A stretch of 64,000 nt of DNA from Holophagales bacterium (GTDB taxonomy: Bacteria; Acidobacteriota; Thermoanaerobaculia; Multivoradales; Multivoraceae): the NCBI GenBank assembly GCA_009836625.1, contig VXVC01000002.1:140722-204721 (forward strand), written 5' to 3'. The notes under the pieces are model-generated. The model searched no databases. It was not told the origin of the DNA and saw nothing but the letters and a program-made list of their open reading frames with translations. The first letter of the stretch is position 1. Each line of letters opens with the position of its first letter. The position numbers were made by a program, and so were the translations under genes. Positions 34,123-47,024 of the stretch are shown here, piece after piece.

Positions 34123-36183
34123 GTGTTCCCGGCGGCGACGGGGGGCAGGCGGCCCTACTCCTACAGCGTCTCGGGTTTGCCGCCGGGGATCTCGTTCTCT
34201 CACTCGACCCGGCGCGCCCGCGGCACGCTCCCGACCGTGCTCGTGGACACCACCTACACCGTCACATACTCCGTGAGGGACAGCAGGAGCGCCACGGATT
34301 CGGTGACGTTCACCGCCGTGGTGGCCGCGCCGGCTGCTCCGCCACCTCCACCGCCCTTGTCGCTGCCCGCGATTCCGGATTCCCGGCTACCTTCGGGCGG
34401 CTCGCTGAACACGACGTTGCCTGCCGCGACGGGAGGCGTGCCGCCGTACAGGTACAGTGTGTCCGGTCTGCCCCCTGGGATCACGTTCGATGCGTCCACC
34501 CGCAGCGTGAGCGGAACGCTGCCGACGGTGACGGCAGACACGACGTACAGGATCGTCTACACGGCCCGCGACAGTTCGGGCACGATCGTTTTCGGGTCTG
34601 TAGGCACTACGGTCCGGTTCAACACGACGGTCACGGCCTCGGCCGCTCCTCCGTCCGACCCTTCACCGCCCGCCCCCGGGACCTACACGCTGCCGTTCAC
34701 CGCAACGGAGACCGGCGCGGGACGGAAGGAGTACCGGTTCAGACTGGAATCAAGGACGGAAGTGAGCGTGAGCCTGACGGGCATGAACCGGGACATCGAC
34801 TGTCGGGTGAACAGCTCCCACTGTACGAACCGCGGCGGCACGAGAGACGACTCCTGGAGCGGCACGCTCAACGCCGGCACGCACACGGTGACCGTCTATC
34901 CGTACAACGCTGCCGCTGGAAACTGGACGCTCAGCGTCACTGGCACCCCCGTTTCGCCGCCACCCTCGCCCGACCCTGAGCCGACCAACCCCGGACAAGG
35001 CGACGGCGCGTCGAGATCCCGCACGTATGCGCTGCGACTGTCTGCGAGGTTCGACGTGTCGGTAAGGTTGACGGGGATGACAAGCGACTTCGACTGCCGG
35101 GTCGGTCAGAGCGACTGCACGAACCAGAGCGGCACGGCGGACGATTCGTGGAGCGGCACCCTGGATGCGGGCGAGCACAAGATCGTCGTCTATCCTCGAA
35201 CCGGCGCCTCGGGGAACTACACGCTCACGGTCTCGGTCGAGACGTCAAGCACGGGCGGCAGCGACGGGACGAGGACTCAAGTCACGACGCTGGTCGATAC
35301 GAGCGAGACGAACATCTCGACGAGCCGGACCTACAGCTTCACCCTGGCCAGGGGGGCGGAAGTGGACGTGGCCCTGACCGGCCTGACCATCGACTTCGAC
35401 TGCCGGGTGGGCAGCAGCCGATGCACGAACCGTTGGGGCACGCGGGATGATTCCTGGAGCGGCACTCTAGGTGAAGGGAACCACAGCGTCGTGGTGTACC
35501 CCTACGACCCTGGTCCCGGCAACTACTCGCTGACCGTGACGTCTACCACTACGCTGGGAGTGGTGGCAACGCCCACGGGGGTGGGTCCGGGGGACGTGGT
35601 CTGTGATCAGGAAGGCGAGGCGGTGGACGAGGATTCTTGCGCTCAGATCCCGGAGGGCGGCGTGTTCACCGTGACCGGCGAAGATCCGGGCGCGGACCCG
35701 GGCCCGCCGCCTGGTGCCAGGCCCGGCGAGCCCAATCCGGGGCCTGGTGATGGCGGCGATCCCGATGGTCCCGGCGGTCCCGGCGGGCCCGGCGGTCCTA
35801 CAACGCCGCAAGAACCGACGGACGAGCAGAAGGACGACATGGAGAGCGATGCCAGGGACGACGCCACGGCCCGGGCACAGAGATACAATTGCAGGCTGTT
35901 CTTCAGGCAGAACGGAGAACTGGATATCCTGGGTGCGCTCGGTAACGTGTCTTTCGATAGGAGCGATTCCGTGAACGCGTGTACCGACGCGGGCGATGCG
36001 GCATACAGCGACCGCGACGAGGTGCCCGGGACCATCTTCACCTGCCCGCTCTTCTACAGCGGTTCTGATTCGCTGAGAGCCGACACGGTGCTTCATGAGA
36101 TGCTGCACCTCGCTGGCAATAGCCACGACGACCTTGGCGGCCCAGGCCCCTTCCATCAGGCGGTGATGAATGCGTGCCCGTGA
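34123..36183 (+). CDS. Repeat-rich extracellular metalloprotease-like protein, 5' end damaged
   Basis: 686 aa as read. Two putative Ig (He_PIG) domains (LPAATGG...YSVSGLPPGITF) come first. Three ~95-residue PPC-like repeats follow, each with DxDCRV...CTN...DDSWSGTL and VYPY...GNYTLTV. A Pro/Gly-rich stretch with GPGGPGGPGG precedes a C-terminal domain holding HEMLHLAGNSH (nt 36094-36126), the HExxHxxGxxH zinc motif of metzincin-type proteases. No signal peptide is present. Upstream, PDQAADEG, the normal beginning of the first Ig domain, lies in a different frame, so a base seems lost near 34097, and a TGA at 34068-34070 cuts that frame. The intact gene was probably secreted; this copy may be inactive. 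Confidence 0.6.
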   Translation: MFPAATGGRRPYSYSVSGLPPGISFSHSTRRARGTLPTVLVDTTYTVTYSVRDSRSATDSVTFTAVVAAPAAPPPPPPLSLPAIPDSRLPSGGSLNTTLPAATGGVPPYRYSVSGLPPGITFDASTRSVSGTLPTVTADTTYRIVYTARDSSGTIVFGSVGTTVRFNTTVTASAAPPSDPSPPAPGTYTLPFTATETGAGRKEYRFRLESRTEVSVSLTGMNRDIDCRVNSSHCTNRGGTRDDSWSGTLNAGTHTVTVYPYNAAAGNWTLSVTGTPVSPPPSPDPEPTNPGQGDGASRSRTYALRLSARFDVSVRLTGMTSDFDCRVGQSDCTNQSGTADDSWSGTLDAGEHKIVVYPRTGASGNYTLTVSVETSSTGGSDGTRTQVTTLVDTSETNISTSRTYSFTLARGAEVDVALTGLTIDFDCRVGSSRCTNRWGTRDDSWSGTLGEGNHSVVVYPYDPGPGNYSLTVTSTTTLGVVATPTGVGPGDVVCDQEGEAVDEDSCAQIPEGGVFTVTGEDPGADPGPPPGARPGEPNPGPGDGGDPDGPGGPGGPGGPTTPQEPTDEQKDDMESDARDDATARAQRYNCRLFFRQNGELDILGALGNVSFDRSDSVNACTDAGDAAYSDRDEVPGTIFTCPLFYSGSDSLRADTVLHEMLHLAGNSHDDLGGPGPFHQAVMNACP

Positions 36184-36244
36184 ACGTCGGACCGAGAGAA
36201 CGGGACCGAGCCATCAACTCCAGCAGACAAGGAGAGCATTGCGA

Positions 36245-37609
36245 ATGTCGAAACGAACCACTCGGGCGTTGGCCAGCGCTCTCACGTTTGCCGGCGCTAC
36301 GCTTCTGCCATCGAGCCCCGTGTCCGCTCAGACGGAGGTGGAGATCACCTACAGTGGCGAGTACGGCACCGAGATCAGATTTCGTGATGACGACGGCGTT
36401 CTGGTCGAACGCTATGCTGCATCCAGCGCGGGTCGTACGGAAGACAGCTTCTTCGACGAGCACGGCAACGTCGAGAGAATTGTGACCCGCTATCCGGACG
36501 GCAGGAGCGTCATGGAGCACCGTGCATATGGTCTGCCCTCGCCCGATGGAGGCGAGAGATTTCCGGTCGCCCGGGGCCGCAACATGAGTCGAGAGGAGAT
36601 GGACGGCCTTCTCTCCCGCCTGCCTCCGCTGCCCGGAACGTCTCGGAAGACGGAGTTGGGTCTGTACCGAGGTCGACCGCGCCCTGCGGGCGGTGCCGCT
36701 TCGGGTCCCGTTCATCCCTGGGGGCACCACTGGAAGGAGCGCGGCGACGGGTTTGCCCGGACCACCTTCCGGCTGCTTCACCAGGAGATGGAGGTCGAGT
36801 CGGTGCGTCTAGGCAAGAAGCGCCTCGATGAGGAGTGGCTGCGAGTCACGGACAGTCGGGGGGGGCTGCGTCACGACCGGCTTACGAAGACCGCACACCT
36901 CGAGCAGCATTGTAACGTCCGCTACAGCGCTGGCGAGAAGCGGCGGCAACGCAGTCCGTGGAGTTGTGACCAGGTGCCGTCTCGAGCCGTTGCTTCGTAC
37001 GATGCCGCCGGCCGGATTGCCCATGTGGTCACGAACGACGAGGGCTACCCGACCGAAACGTGGTACGGCGAAGCGCTGGTGGCGCGATATCACTATGCGC
37101 ACGTCGACGGTGTGCGTCCGTTGCCACCGCACGGAGGCCTTGGCGACTTCTGGGTCGAGCTGATCGATGCCAGAACCGGCAAGCGGCTCCTGGACTCACG
37201 GTCGCTCCCGACCACCTCGGCCCGGCCGCTCTTCAGCGCTGGGGGCGCCACCATCAAGTCGGGTGTGATCGAGTCGGTCGATGACGAGCTCTTTGCCGTC
37301 GTCTACCACGACGTCTTCATCTTCCGCTACGCACTTCTTCCCCTGGGCGAGGGCCCCGTGTGGCGAAGGGTCCAAGCGGCCGGAACCGAGGCTTCCGAGT
37401 TGCGTTCCGTGGTGCACTACACGGACGATCGCCTCAGGATCGAGTTCCAGTTCGACCACACCGACCTGGTTGTGGAAGCGCCTCGGCGCGGCACCTCCCC
37501 AATCAAGGTCACATGGCCGCGGGACATCACCCTGCCTTTCCGGGCCGGCGAAGACGTCGTCGCACTCAGCCCGCCGCCCCAGCCGCTACCCCCTCCCCCG
37601 AAGCCGTAG
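36245..37609 (+). CDS. Secreted protein of unknown function
   Basis: 454 aa. A clear signal peptide (ALASALTFAGATLLPSSPVSAQ) is followed by about 430 residues with no domain I recognise. Short YD-repeat-like segments (YDAAGRIAHVVTNDEGYP) suggest a beta-rich extracellular protein, and the end is Pro-rich (PPPQPLPPPPKP). ATG36245 follows AAGGAG at 11 bases. Its last ~170 codons were duplicated: the same sequence recurs from 38025 as an incomplete copy. Its 3' end overlaps the convergent coiled-coil gene copy by 44 bp. Confidence 0.75.
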   Translation: MSKRTTRALASALTFAGATLLPSSPVSAQTEVEITYSGEYGTEIRFRDDDGVLVERYAASSAGRTEDSFFDEHGNVERIVTRYPDGRSVMEHRAYGLPSPDGGERFPVARGRNMSREEMDGLLSRLPPLPGTSRKTELGLYRGRPRPAGGAASGPVHPWGHHWKERGDGFARTTFRLLHQEMEVESVRLGKKRLDEEWLRVTDSRGGLRHDRLTKTAHLEQHCNVRYSAGEKRRQRSPWSCDQVPSRAVASYDAAGRIAHVVTNDEGYPTETWYGEALVARYHYAHVDGVRPLPPHGGLGDFWVELIDARTGKRLLDSRSLPTTSARPLFSAGGATIKSGVIESVDDELFAVVYHDVFIFRYALLPLGEGPVWRRVQAAGTEASELRSVVHYTDDRLRIEFQFDHTDLVVEAPRRGTSPIKVTWPRDITLPFRAGEDVVALSPPPQPLPPPPKP

Positions 37610-37950
37610 AGCACATCAGAGCGCACCGCCGGGGTGCCCGATCAGCCGCGACGGTGTGCTCGATGCCGCTCTCCAGGCGCTCGGCGAGCCGGCGCAGCTC
37701 GACGCGGTACTTCTCTTCCTCCTCGAGACGCTTGGCCGGATCCGCGGCGAGGTTCTTGCGGTGGAGGATCTCGAGTTCGGCCACCTTCGCCTGGTGGCGG
37801 CCGCGGGCGTCTTCGATCTGCCGCCGCTGACCTTCGCCGAGGGCCTCCTGCTGGGGCGCCGCGATGCCCCGGCTCTCGAGCTTCTCTAGCGCCCGCTCGT
37901 AAGCGGACTTCACCGGCTCACCGTTCGTGCTCGGCCCAGGCGGTTCGAGG
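37091..37950. repeat. Tandem duplication, copy A
   Basis: Contains the 3' part of the secreted-protein gene, a complete convergent coiled-coil gene, and the last ~10 codons of mcm on the minus strand (RTAWAEHER-stop, against [13 protein letters not shown] in the real mcm). The pattern fits a tandem duplication of an original secreted protein / coiled coil / mcm-tail segment, with offset about 934-948 bp from copy B. Confidence 0.75.
37566..37913 (-). CDS. Coiled-coil protein, duplicate copy
   Basis: 115 aa, homologous over its first ~85 residues to the 90-aa protein at 38589-38861 (both have [12 protein letters not shown] and [20 protein letters not shown]). GTG37913 corresponds to the start of that protein; the longer open frame upstream is not conserved. 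The C-terminus has lost the original stop and runs about 30 residues into antisense of the secreted-protein gene, so this copy may be degenerating. It follows only a 10-codon remnant of mcm rather than the gene itself. Confidence 0.6.
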   Translation of the reverse strand: MKSAYERALEKLESRGIAAPQQEALGEGQRRQIEDARGRHQAKVAELEILHRKNLAADPAKRLEEEEKYRVELRRLAERLESGIEHTVAADRAPRRCALMCSTASGEGVAAGAAG

Positions 37951-37997
37951 CGCTGCCGGGAGCGGCCCGCCGGAGCGGGCGCGGGGACGGTCACGGT

Positions 37998-38576
37998 GTG
38001 CCCGTACGGCGGTGGCTCCGGGAACACTATGCGCAGGTGGACGGTGTCCGTCCACTGCCGCCCCGCGGAGGCCTCGGCGACGTCTGGGTCGAGCTGATCG
38101 ACGCCAGGACCGGCAAGCGGCTCCTGGACTCACGGGCGCTCCCGACCACGTCGTCCCGGCCGCTCTTCAGCGCTGGGGGCAGCACGATCAAGTGGGCTGT
38201 GGGTGTGATCGAGTCGGTCGACGACGAGCTCTTTGCCGTCGTCGAGAACCGCGGCATCGTGGGCGGTAACTACGCTCTCCTTCCCCTGGGCGAGGGCCCC
38301 GTGTGGCGAACGGTCTTTGCGGCCGGAACCGAGGCTGACGAGTTGAGTTCCCGGGTGCACTACACGGACGATCGCCTCAGGATCGAGTTCCAGTTCGACC
38401 ACACCGACCTGGTCGTGGAAGCGCCTCGGCGCGGCGCCTCCCCAATCAAGGTCACGTGGCCGAAGGACATCACCCTGCCTTTCCGGGCCGGCGAAGAGGT
38501 CGCCGCACTCAATGCGCCGTTCCAGCCTCTTCCGCCCCCTCCGGAAGATGGCCGCGTGCCTCCCCCGAAACCGTAG
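37998..38576 (+). pseudogene. Truncated duplicate of the secreted-protein gene
   Basis: 192 codons matching the last third of the protein at 36245-37609 (YAQVDGVRPLPP, ELIDARTGKRLLDSR, YALLPLGEGPVWR, FQFDHTDLVVEAPRR), in frame to its stop. It lacks the signal peptide and the first two-thirds. The open frame starts at a GTG in unrelated junction sequence. Probably not a functional secreted protein, though the frame has stayed open. Confidence 0.65.
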
Positions 38577-38588
38577 CGTCAGGGCGCT

Positions 38589-38857
38589 TCAACCGCGGCG
38601 GATGCTCTCGATGTCGCTCTCCAGGCGCTCGGCGAGACGTTGCAGCTCGGTCCGGTAGTTCTCTTCCTCCTCGAGCCGCTTGGCCGGGTCCGCGGCGAGG
38701 TTCTTGCGGTGGAGGATCTCGAGTTCGGCCACCTTCGCCTGGTGCCGGTTGCGGGCTTCTTCGATCCGCCGTCGCTGGTCTTCGTCCAGGGCATCCTGCC
38801 GGGGCGCCGCGATGCCCCGGCCCTCGAGCTTCTCGAGCGCCCGCTCGTAGGCCGACT

Positions 38858-38861
<4 letters not shown>
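38589..38861 (-). CDS. Small coiled-coil protein coupled to mcm
   Basis: 90 aa, almost entirely charged alpha-helix with heptad-like spacing ([27 protein letters not shown]). GTG38861 overlaps the mcm stop by four bases (GTGA), so it is translated with the mutase subunit. I know no named family; because it is coupled to the mutase it might be an accessory or a structural partner, but that is inference. A diverged second copy lies at 37566-37913. Confidence 0.75.
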
Positions 38862-40426
<1,565 letters not shown>

Positions 40427-40489
40427 GGCAGAGGAGCTTATCGCCGCCTCGTATCCGCAGGATCTACCGCCGCTCTCCGAAGGAGCTCC

Positions 40490-40537
40490 ACATTCATAGA
40501 GAAAGCGCTATGGCACGATGAATGTCCATATCTAGTG
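40490..40537 (+). promoter_or_regulatory. Inverted and direct repeats upstream of nrdJ
   Basis: ACATTCAT (40490-40497) and ATGAATGT (40518-40525) form a perfect 8-bp inverted repeat. The left arm begins a 17-base element (ACATTCA-N4-GAAAGC) that recurs about 130 bp downstream, at 40623. The adjoining CATATCTAGTGG loosely resembles half of an NrdR box, the operator of many ribonucleotide reductase genes. No cobalamin riboswitch core was found. Confidence 0.4.
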
Positions 40538-40682
40538 GGCATGTTGAGCACATGGGGCTACATGAAGTGGTTTTCGCGGCGATTCTGCTTGCGCCGGAGG
40601 GCCGTTCTGGGCTACAGTTCGACATTCACCGCGAAAGCCCACGGGACCACGTTGGGACCCGTGCTGACCAGGGAGGTAGCAG

Positions 40683-43553
<2,871 letters not shown>

Positions 43554-43579
43554 ACCTGGCCGGCTGTTAGTCTGCCGGC

Positions 43580-44131
43580 ATGACAAGGCGTTTGGCGATC
43601 GGCTTGCTGATCGGCTTGGGCGTGGCCGGAGCGGTCCTGGTCGCGGTTTTCGGCTTCCTGGTGTCGGGCATCGTCGCGGGTGCCGAGCCGCCGGAGATTG
43701 CGGAGCTCGACCCCGTCCTGACCAGCTTCCGGCTGGACACGCTGGATGGGTCGCGGCTGGGTCCGCCGGACCTGCGAGGCGATGTCGTCGTGGTCGACAT
43801 GTGGGCGACGTGGTGCAAGCCCTGCGTCATCCAGGCGGAGATCCTCGAGCGGCTGCGCGAGGAGTACGCCGGTCGGGGTGTGTCGTTCCTCGCCCTGAAC
43901 TCCGGGGAGGATCCGGAGACGGTCCGCGGATACGTTGAGAAGACACCCTTCAGCTACCCGGTGCTGCTGGACCCCGAAGAGAAGGTGATGGGGGCGGCGG
44001 AGCTCTACGCCTTGCCGACGCTCGTCGTGCTGGACCCCAGGGGCGACGTTTCCTACATCTCGATCGGCATCACCGGAGCCAGCGTGGTCCGCAACGCGAT
44101 CGAGGAGGCGCTCGCCGTCACGTCCGGCTGA
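43580..44131 (+). CDS. TlpA/ResA-like thioredoxin-family protein
   Basis: 183 aa. An N-terminal membrane anchor (about residues 5-30) places the thioredoxin domain on the outside. The active site is WATWCKPCV; cis-proline region in YALPTLVVLDP. Likely a thiol-disulfide reductase for cytochrome maturation or envelope redox. ATG start at 43580, 27 bp after nrdJ. Confidence 0.9.
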   Translation: MTRRLAIGLLIGLGVAGAVLVAVFGFLVSGIVAGAEPPEIAELDPVLTSFRLDTLDGSRLGPPDLRGDVVVVDMWATWCKPCVIQAEILERLREEYAGRGVSFLALNSGEDPETVRGYVEKTPFSYPVLLDPEEKVMGAAELYALPTLVVLDPRGDVSYISIGITGASVVRNAIEEALAVTSG

Positions 44132-44179
44132 GGCCCCGGACAGGCAGCGGTTCCCGCGAACCGGGAGGGCGATGGCGCC

Positions 44180-44416
44180 GTGATCAACATCCGCAACCTC
44201 TCGATCAAGTGCGGCCACTGCGACACCTACCAGACGCTGTGCGCCTACCGCCGTCGCGACGACTGGAACGTCTACGTCTACGAGTGCGAGAACGATGTCT
44301 GCGATCCGGAACTCAGCCGGACCCTCGTCGAAGTGCCGAGCGAACTCGATGAGTTCGCGCGCCGGGACCCGGCCTGGGAACACGGACGGCGCCATACCGG
44401 CGGCGGCCACGACTGA
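44180..44416 (+). CDS. Small cysteine-containing protein, unknown
   Basis: 78 aa. Five cysteines (residues 11, 14, 21, 36, 41) with an initial CGHC pair suggest a small zinc-ribbon or metal-binding fold. GTG44180 follows a GGGAGGG-like site. No named family recognised. It lies 49 bp after the tlpA-like gene and overlaps the proposed start of the RNA methyltransferase gene. Confidence 0.6.
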   Translation: MINIRNLSIKCGHCDTYQTLCAYRRRDDWNVYVYECENDVCDPELSRTLVEVPSELDEFARRDPAWEHGRRHTGGGHD

Positions 44417-45716
44417 GTCGACTCCCAGGAAACGGCCGCTGTCGGCGGAGCGCCTGGAAGCGCTGGCGGCCCTGGCCGGCATCAATCGCCTGGAGTTGAC
44501 GATCGAGAAGATCGTGCTCGGCGGCGACGGCCTGGCGCGGTGGCGCGGCATGCCGGTCTTCGTACCGCGGGCCGCCCCCGGCGACGTGGTCGAGGCCAGG
44601 ATCACCGAGCGCCGCCCGAGCTACGCCCGCGCGGAGATCGAAGAGGTGAAGACGGCGGGGCCCCTGCGGCGAGAGGCGCCGTGTCCGTTCTACGAGCGTT
44701 GCGGCGGCTGCCAACTCCAGCACATCGAGGACGCGGAGCAGTTGGGACTCAAGGTGGCGGCGGCGGTGGAGACGTTGCGGCGGCTGGGCGGCATCGACCC
44801 GGCCCAGCTCGCGGCGTGCCGCTTCGAGGAGCCGGTGAGCGAGAGGACGTGGGGGTATCGGCTGCGGGCGCAGGTCCATGTTGCCCCACGCTCGGAGGGG
44901 GACGAACGTCCGGACGGGTCGGTTGGCGTCGGCTTTCGACGGCGTCGCAGCCACGACCTGGTCTTCGTCGACCGCTGCCCGGTGCTCGCTCCGGCGCTCG
45001 AGAACGAGCTGCGCGGATTGTCTTCGCTGCTGGGCGACCGGGCTGCTGCTTCCAGGACGCTGCCGAGCCGCCTCAGCCTGGCGACGACTGGCCTGGAGCG
45101 GGACGATCCGGTGGTTGCGGCGCCGCCCGTCGACGGCCTGCCCGGCGGTGAACTCGAGATCGACCTTCAGGGGAAGCGGCTCAGCTACGACGCCCGCTGC
45201 TTCTTCCAGGCGCACGGCGGGCTCCTGGAGTCGCTTCTTCTGTCGGCGGTCGGGACGTTCGATGGCGAGGCCGCCGTGGAGCTCTACGCCGGCGTCGGCT
45301 TCTTTACCGTCGGTCTCGCCGACCGCTACCAATCCGTCACGGCCGTGGAAGCCGAGTCGGTGGCCGCCCGCTACGCGCGGAACAACCTGCGCCGCAACGG
45401 TCTCCGCCACTGCCGCGTCGAGCGGTCGGCGGTCGAGAGCTGGGTCGACCGCCGGCGCGGCGGTCCAGGTCTGGAGCCCGGCCTCGACCGGGTCCTGGTC
45501 GATCCGCCCCGCGCCGGCCTCCCGCGAAAGGTCCGCAGCGCCCTCCTCAGCGCCGCGCCCCGCCGCCTGACCTACGTCTCTTGCGACCCCGCCACCCTCG
45601 CCCGCGACCTCGGCGACCTGACCCGCGACTTCGACCTCGAGTCCATCTCCTTCTTCGACGTCTTCCCCCAGACCGCCCACATCGAAACCGTCGCGCAGTT
45701 GCTGCGGCGTCCGTGA
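44349..45716 (+). CDS. 23S rRNA (uracil-5-)-methyltransferase, RlmD/TrmA family
   Basis: About 455 aa. The TRAM domain (LTIEKIVLGGDGLAR) comes first. Iron-sulfur cysteines follow (CPFYERCGGCQLQH, later a fourth Cys in VDRCPV), then a SAM-dependent methyltransferase with VELYAGVGFFTVGLA, LVDPPRAGL and the catalytic Cys in YVSCDPATLARDL. It makes 5-methyluridine in rRNA or tRNA. The start is uncertain: ATG44349 overlaps the previous gene, while TTG44496 would begin right at the TRAM domain; neither has a strong ribosome binding site. Confidence 0.88.
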   Translation: MSSRAGTRPGNTDGAIPAAATTESTPRKRPLSAERLEALAALAGINRLELTIEKIVLGGDGLARWRGMPVFVPRAAPGDVVEARITERRPSYARAEIEEVKTAGPLRREAPCPFYERCGGCQLQHIEDAEQLGLKVAAAVETLRRLGGIDPAQLAACRFEEPVSERTWGYRLRAQVHVAPRSEGDERPDGSVGVGFRRRRSHDLVFVDRCPVLAPALENELRGLSSLLGDRAAASRTLPSRLSLATTGLERDDPVVAAPPVDGLPGGELEIDLQGKRLSYDARCFFQAHGGLLESLLLSAVGTFDGEAAVELYAGVGFFTVGLADRYQSVTAVEAESVAARYARNNLRRNGLRHCRVERSAVESWVDRRRGGPGLEPGLDRVLVDPPRAGLPRKVRSALLSAAPRRLTYVSCDPATLARDLGDLTRDFDLESISFFDVFPQTAHIETVAQLLRRP

Positions 45717-45763
45717 TACTCGTCCGCGGCGGCGCTTCGGCTGAAGCGGAGAGGCGGGGCTGA

Positions 45764-46198
45764 CTACCCCTCCATCCAGGGCGCGCCGTTCAGGTGCACC
45801 TGGTAGTGGTTCGCCAGTCCGGCTTTCCTGTGGCGGGATGCGGCCTGGAACTCGGGGTTCATCGTCATCTCGATGAAAGCCCGGCGGGAAGGGAAGACCA
45901 TGATCGCCGCGACGTGCCAGGGCGGGTCGGAGGGCCCTATCATCACTTGATCGACCATCGTGGTGAACGCTACGTGGCCTCCCAGGTCGGCAAGGACCTG
46001 ACCGGCGGCGGCGGCGTATCTCTGAAAGGCCTCCTGACCGGAGACTTCGGCTTCCTCGGTTCCGTACTCCTCGTCGCCAGGTGCGTACCGGGCGCGGTCG
46101 TTGAACCGGAAGAGATTGAGCGCGGCGACCGGGGCGTCGGGATCGAGTCCGCGGAGCGTCGCGAACTGGCTGTCGTCGGGATCGAACCGTGTCTTCAA
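45764..46198 (-). CDS. DUF1330-like small protein
   Basis: 144 aa ferredoxin-fold-like protein of the DUF1330 type: PVAALNLFRFNDRA, MVDQVMIG, MVFPSRRAFIEMTMNPEFQAA and RKAGLANHYQV near the end. Function of the family is not established. Start TTG46198, supported by TTTAGGAG seven bases upstream. Third gene of a minus-strand run behind selW and queD. Confidence 0.72.
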   Translation of the reverse strand: MKTRFDPDDSQFATLRGLDPDAPVAALNLFRFNDRARYAPGDEEYGTEEAEVSGQEAFQRYAAAAGQVLADLGGHVAFTTMVDQVMIGPSDPPWHVAAIMVFPSRRAFIEMTMNPEFQAASRHRKAGLANHYQVHLNGAPWMEG

Positions 46199-46208
46199 GG
46201 CGATGCTC

Positions 46209-46694
46209 CTAAAGCTTGCGCCGGTAGCTGGCGCCCTGGCCCCGGGTTTCAGCCACGATGACCTCGAGTGTTTCCACGCGATCGTGAAGGGAGCCCCATC
46301 GGTCCGCCAGACGTTGCCAGAACAGCCGAGCCAGCGCCTCGACGGTCACGTTCGCCACCGGCAGCAGAACGACCTCCGATGAGGGGAACTCATAGCGTCG
46401 CTGCCCGAACGTCGCTGTTACCGTCTCACCTTGCACGAGTTCAAGATGCGGGCACTCCGCCGGCAGAAGGACCTTCTCGTCGAGTTCCGCGCACTGCGAC
46501 CGGATGTCCCGCTTCGCCGCGGCGACCGGCACCAGGAACTCGAGCCCGTCCACCCCGGGCCCGCTCAGTTCCACGCTGACCCGATAGTTGTGCCCATGAA
46601 GCGCCTCCGCCTCGTCCTCCCCGAACACCGTGAAATGAGCGGCCGAGAACTTGAAGTCCTCCTTGCCGAACCGCAACGAGTAGGTGCCGGACAC
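46209..46694 (-). CDS. queD: 6-pyruvoyl-tetrahydropterin synthase / QueD family
   Basis: 161 aa. Zinc-binding His residues in FKFSAAHF and LHGHNYRVSVE; the catalytic-end motif VAETRGQGASY. It converts dihydroneopterin triphosphate to 6-carboxy- or 6-pyruvoyl-tetrahydropterin on the way to queuosine or biopterin. The substrate is the product of FolE, encoded divergently 0.3 kb away. GTG start at 46694. The Cys typical of QueD is not evident, so the exact product is unsure. Confidence 0.82.
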   Translation of the reverse strand: MSGTYSLRFGKEDFKFSAAHFTVFGEDEAEALHGHNYRVSVELSGPGVDGLEFLVPVAAAKRDIRSQCAELDEKVLLPAECPHLELVQGETVTATFGQRRYEFPSSEVVLLPVANVTVEALARLFWQRLADRWGSLHDRVETLEVIVAETRGQGASYRRKL

Positions 46695-46740
46695 GGCCCG
46701 ATCGTAGCGTCCCTGAACGCCGGGCGGATACGCCGCGGCG

Positions 46741-46968
46741 CTATAGCAGATCGGCGACGGCGTGCTCGACTTCGCCGTTGTTGGGGAAGCGACCGAGCTG
46801 TTTCTTGGAGAAGACGGGGCGGCCGTCGAGGGCGACCTCGAAGACGCCGCCGCTGCCGTCTACGAGTTCCGTGTCGAGGTCGAACTGCTCCTTCAACTGA
46901 GCCGCCAGACCGGCGGCTCGGGGTCGGTAGTTTCACATTACGCAGTATTCGATCGTCACTCGGCTCAT
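46741..46968 (-). CDS. SelW/Rdx-family selenoprotein with in-frame TGA (Sec12)
   Basis: 75 aa if TGA at 46933-46935 is read as selenocysteine. The reading begins MSRVTIEYCVM-U-NYRPRAAGL, the exact CxxU plus YxxRA signature of SelW/Rdx proteins, and continues with VDGSGGVFEVALDGRPVF and the Rdx C-terminal RFPNNGEVEHAV before a TAG stop. A hairpin that fits a bacterial SECIS lies just after the TGA. Rdx proteins are small thioredoxin-like redox proteins. ATG46968 follows GGAG at four bases. It lies upstream of queD on the same strand. It needs selA/B/C elsewhere in the genome. Confidence 0.85.
46899..46919 (-). promoter_or_regulatory. Candidate bacterial SECIS element
   Basis: On the minus strand, GAGCCGCC and GGCGGCTC form a perfect 8-bp stem with loop GGTCT. 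The loop starts 21 bases after the TGA codon. GGUCU is also the loop sequence bound by SelB in E. coli fdhF, where it lies about 18 bases after its UGA. The element is inside the coding region, as bacterial SECIS elements are. Confidence 0.8.
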
Positions 46969-47024
46969 CGGACTCCGTCCTCGTCGTTGTTTCTGGCCGC
47001 GGGCGACTACGGTAGCATGCGCCG

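Noticed and set aside
40427..40682. Cobalamin riboswitch before nrdJ
   Set aside because: Expected in principle for a B12 enzyme, but the conserved B12-box core is not present.
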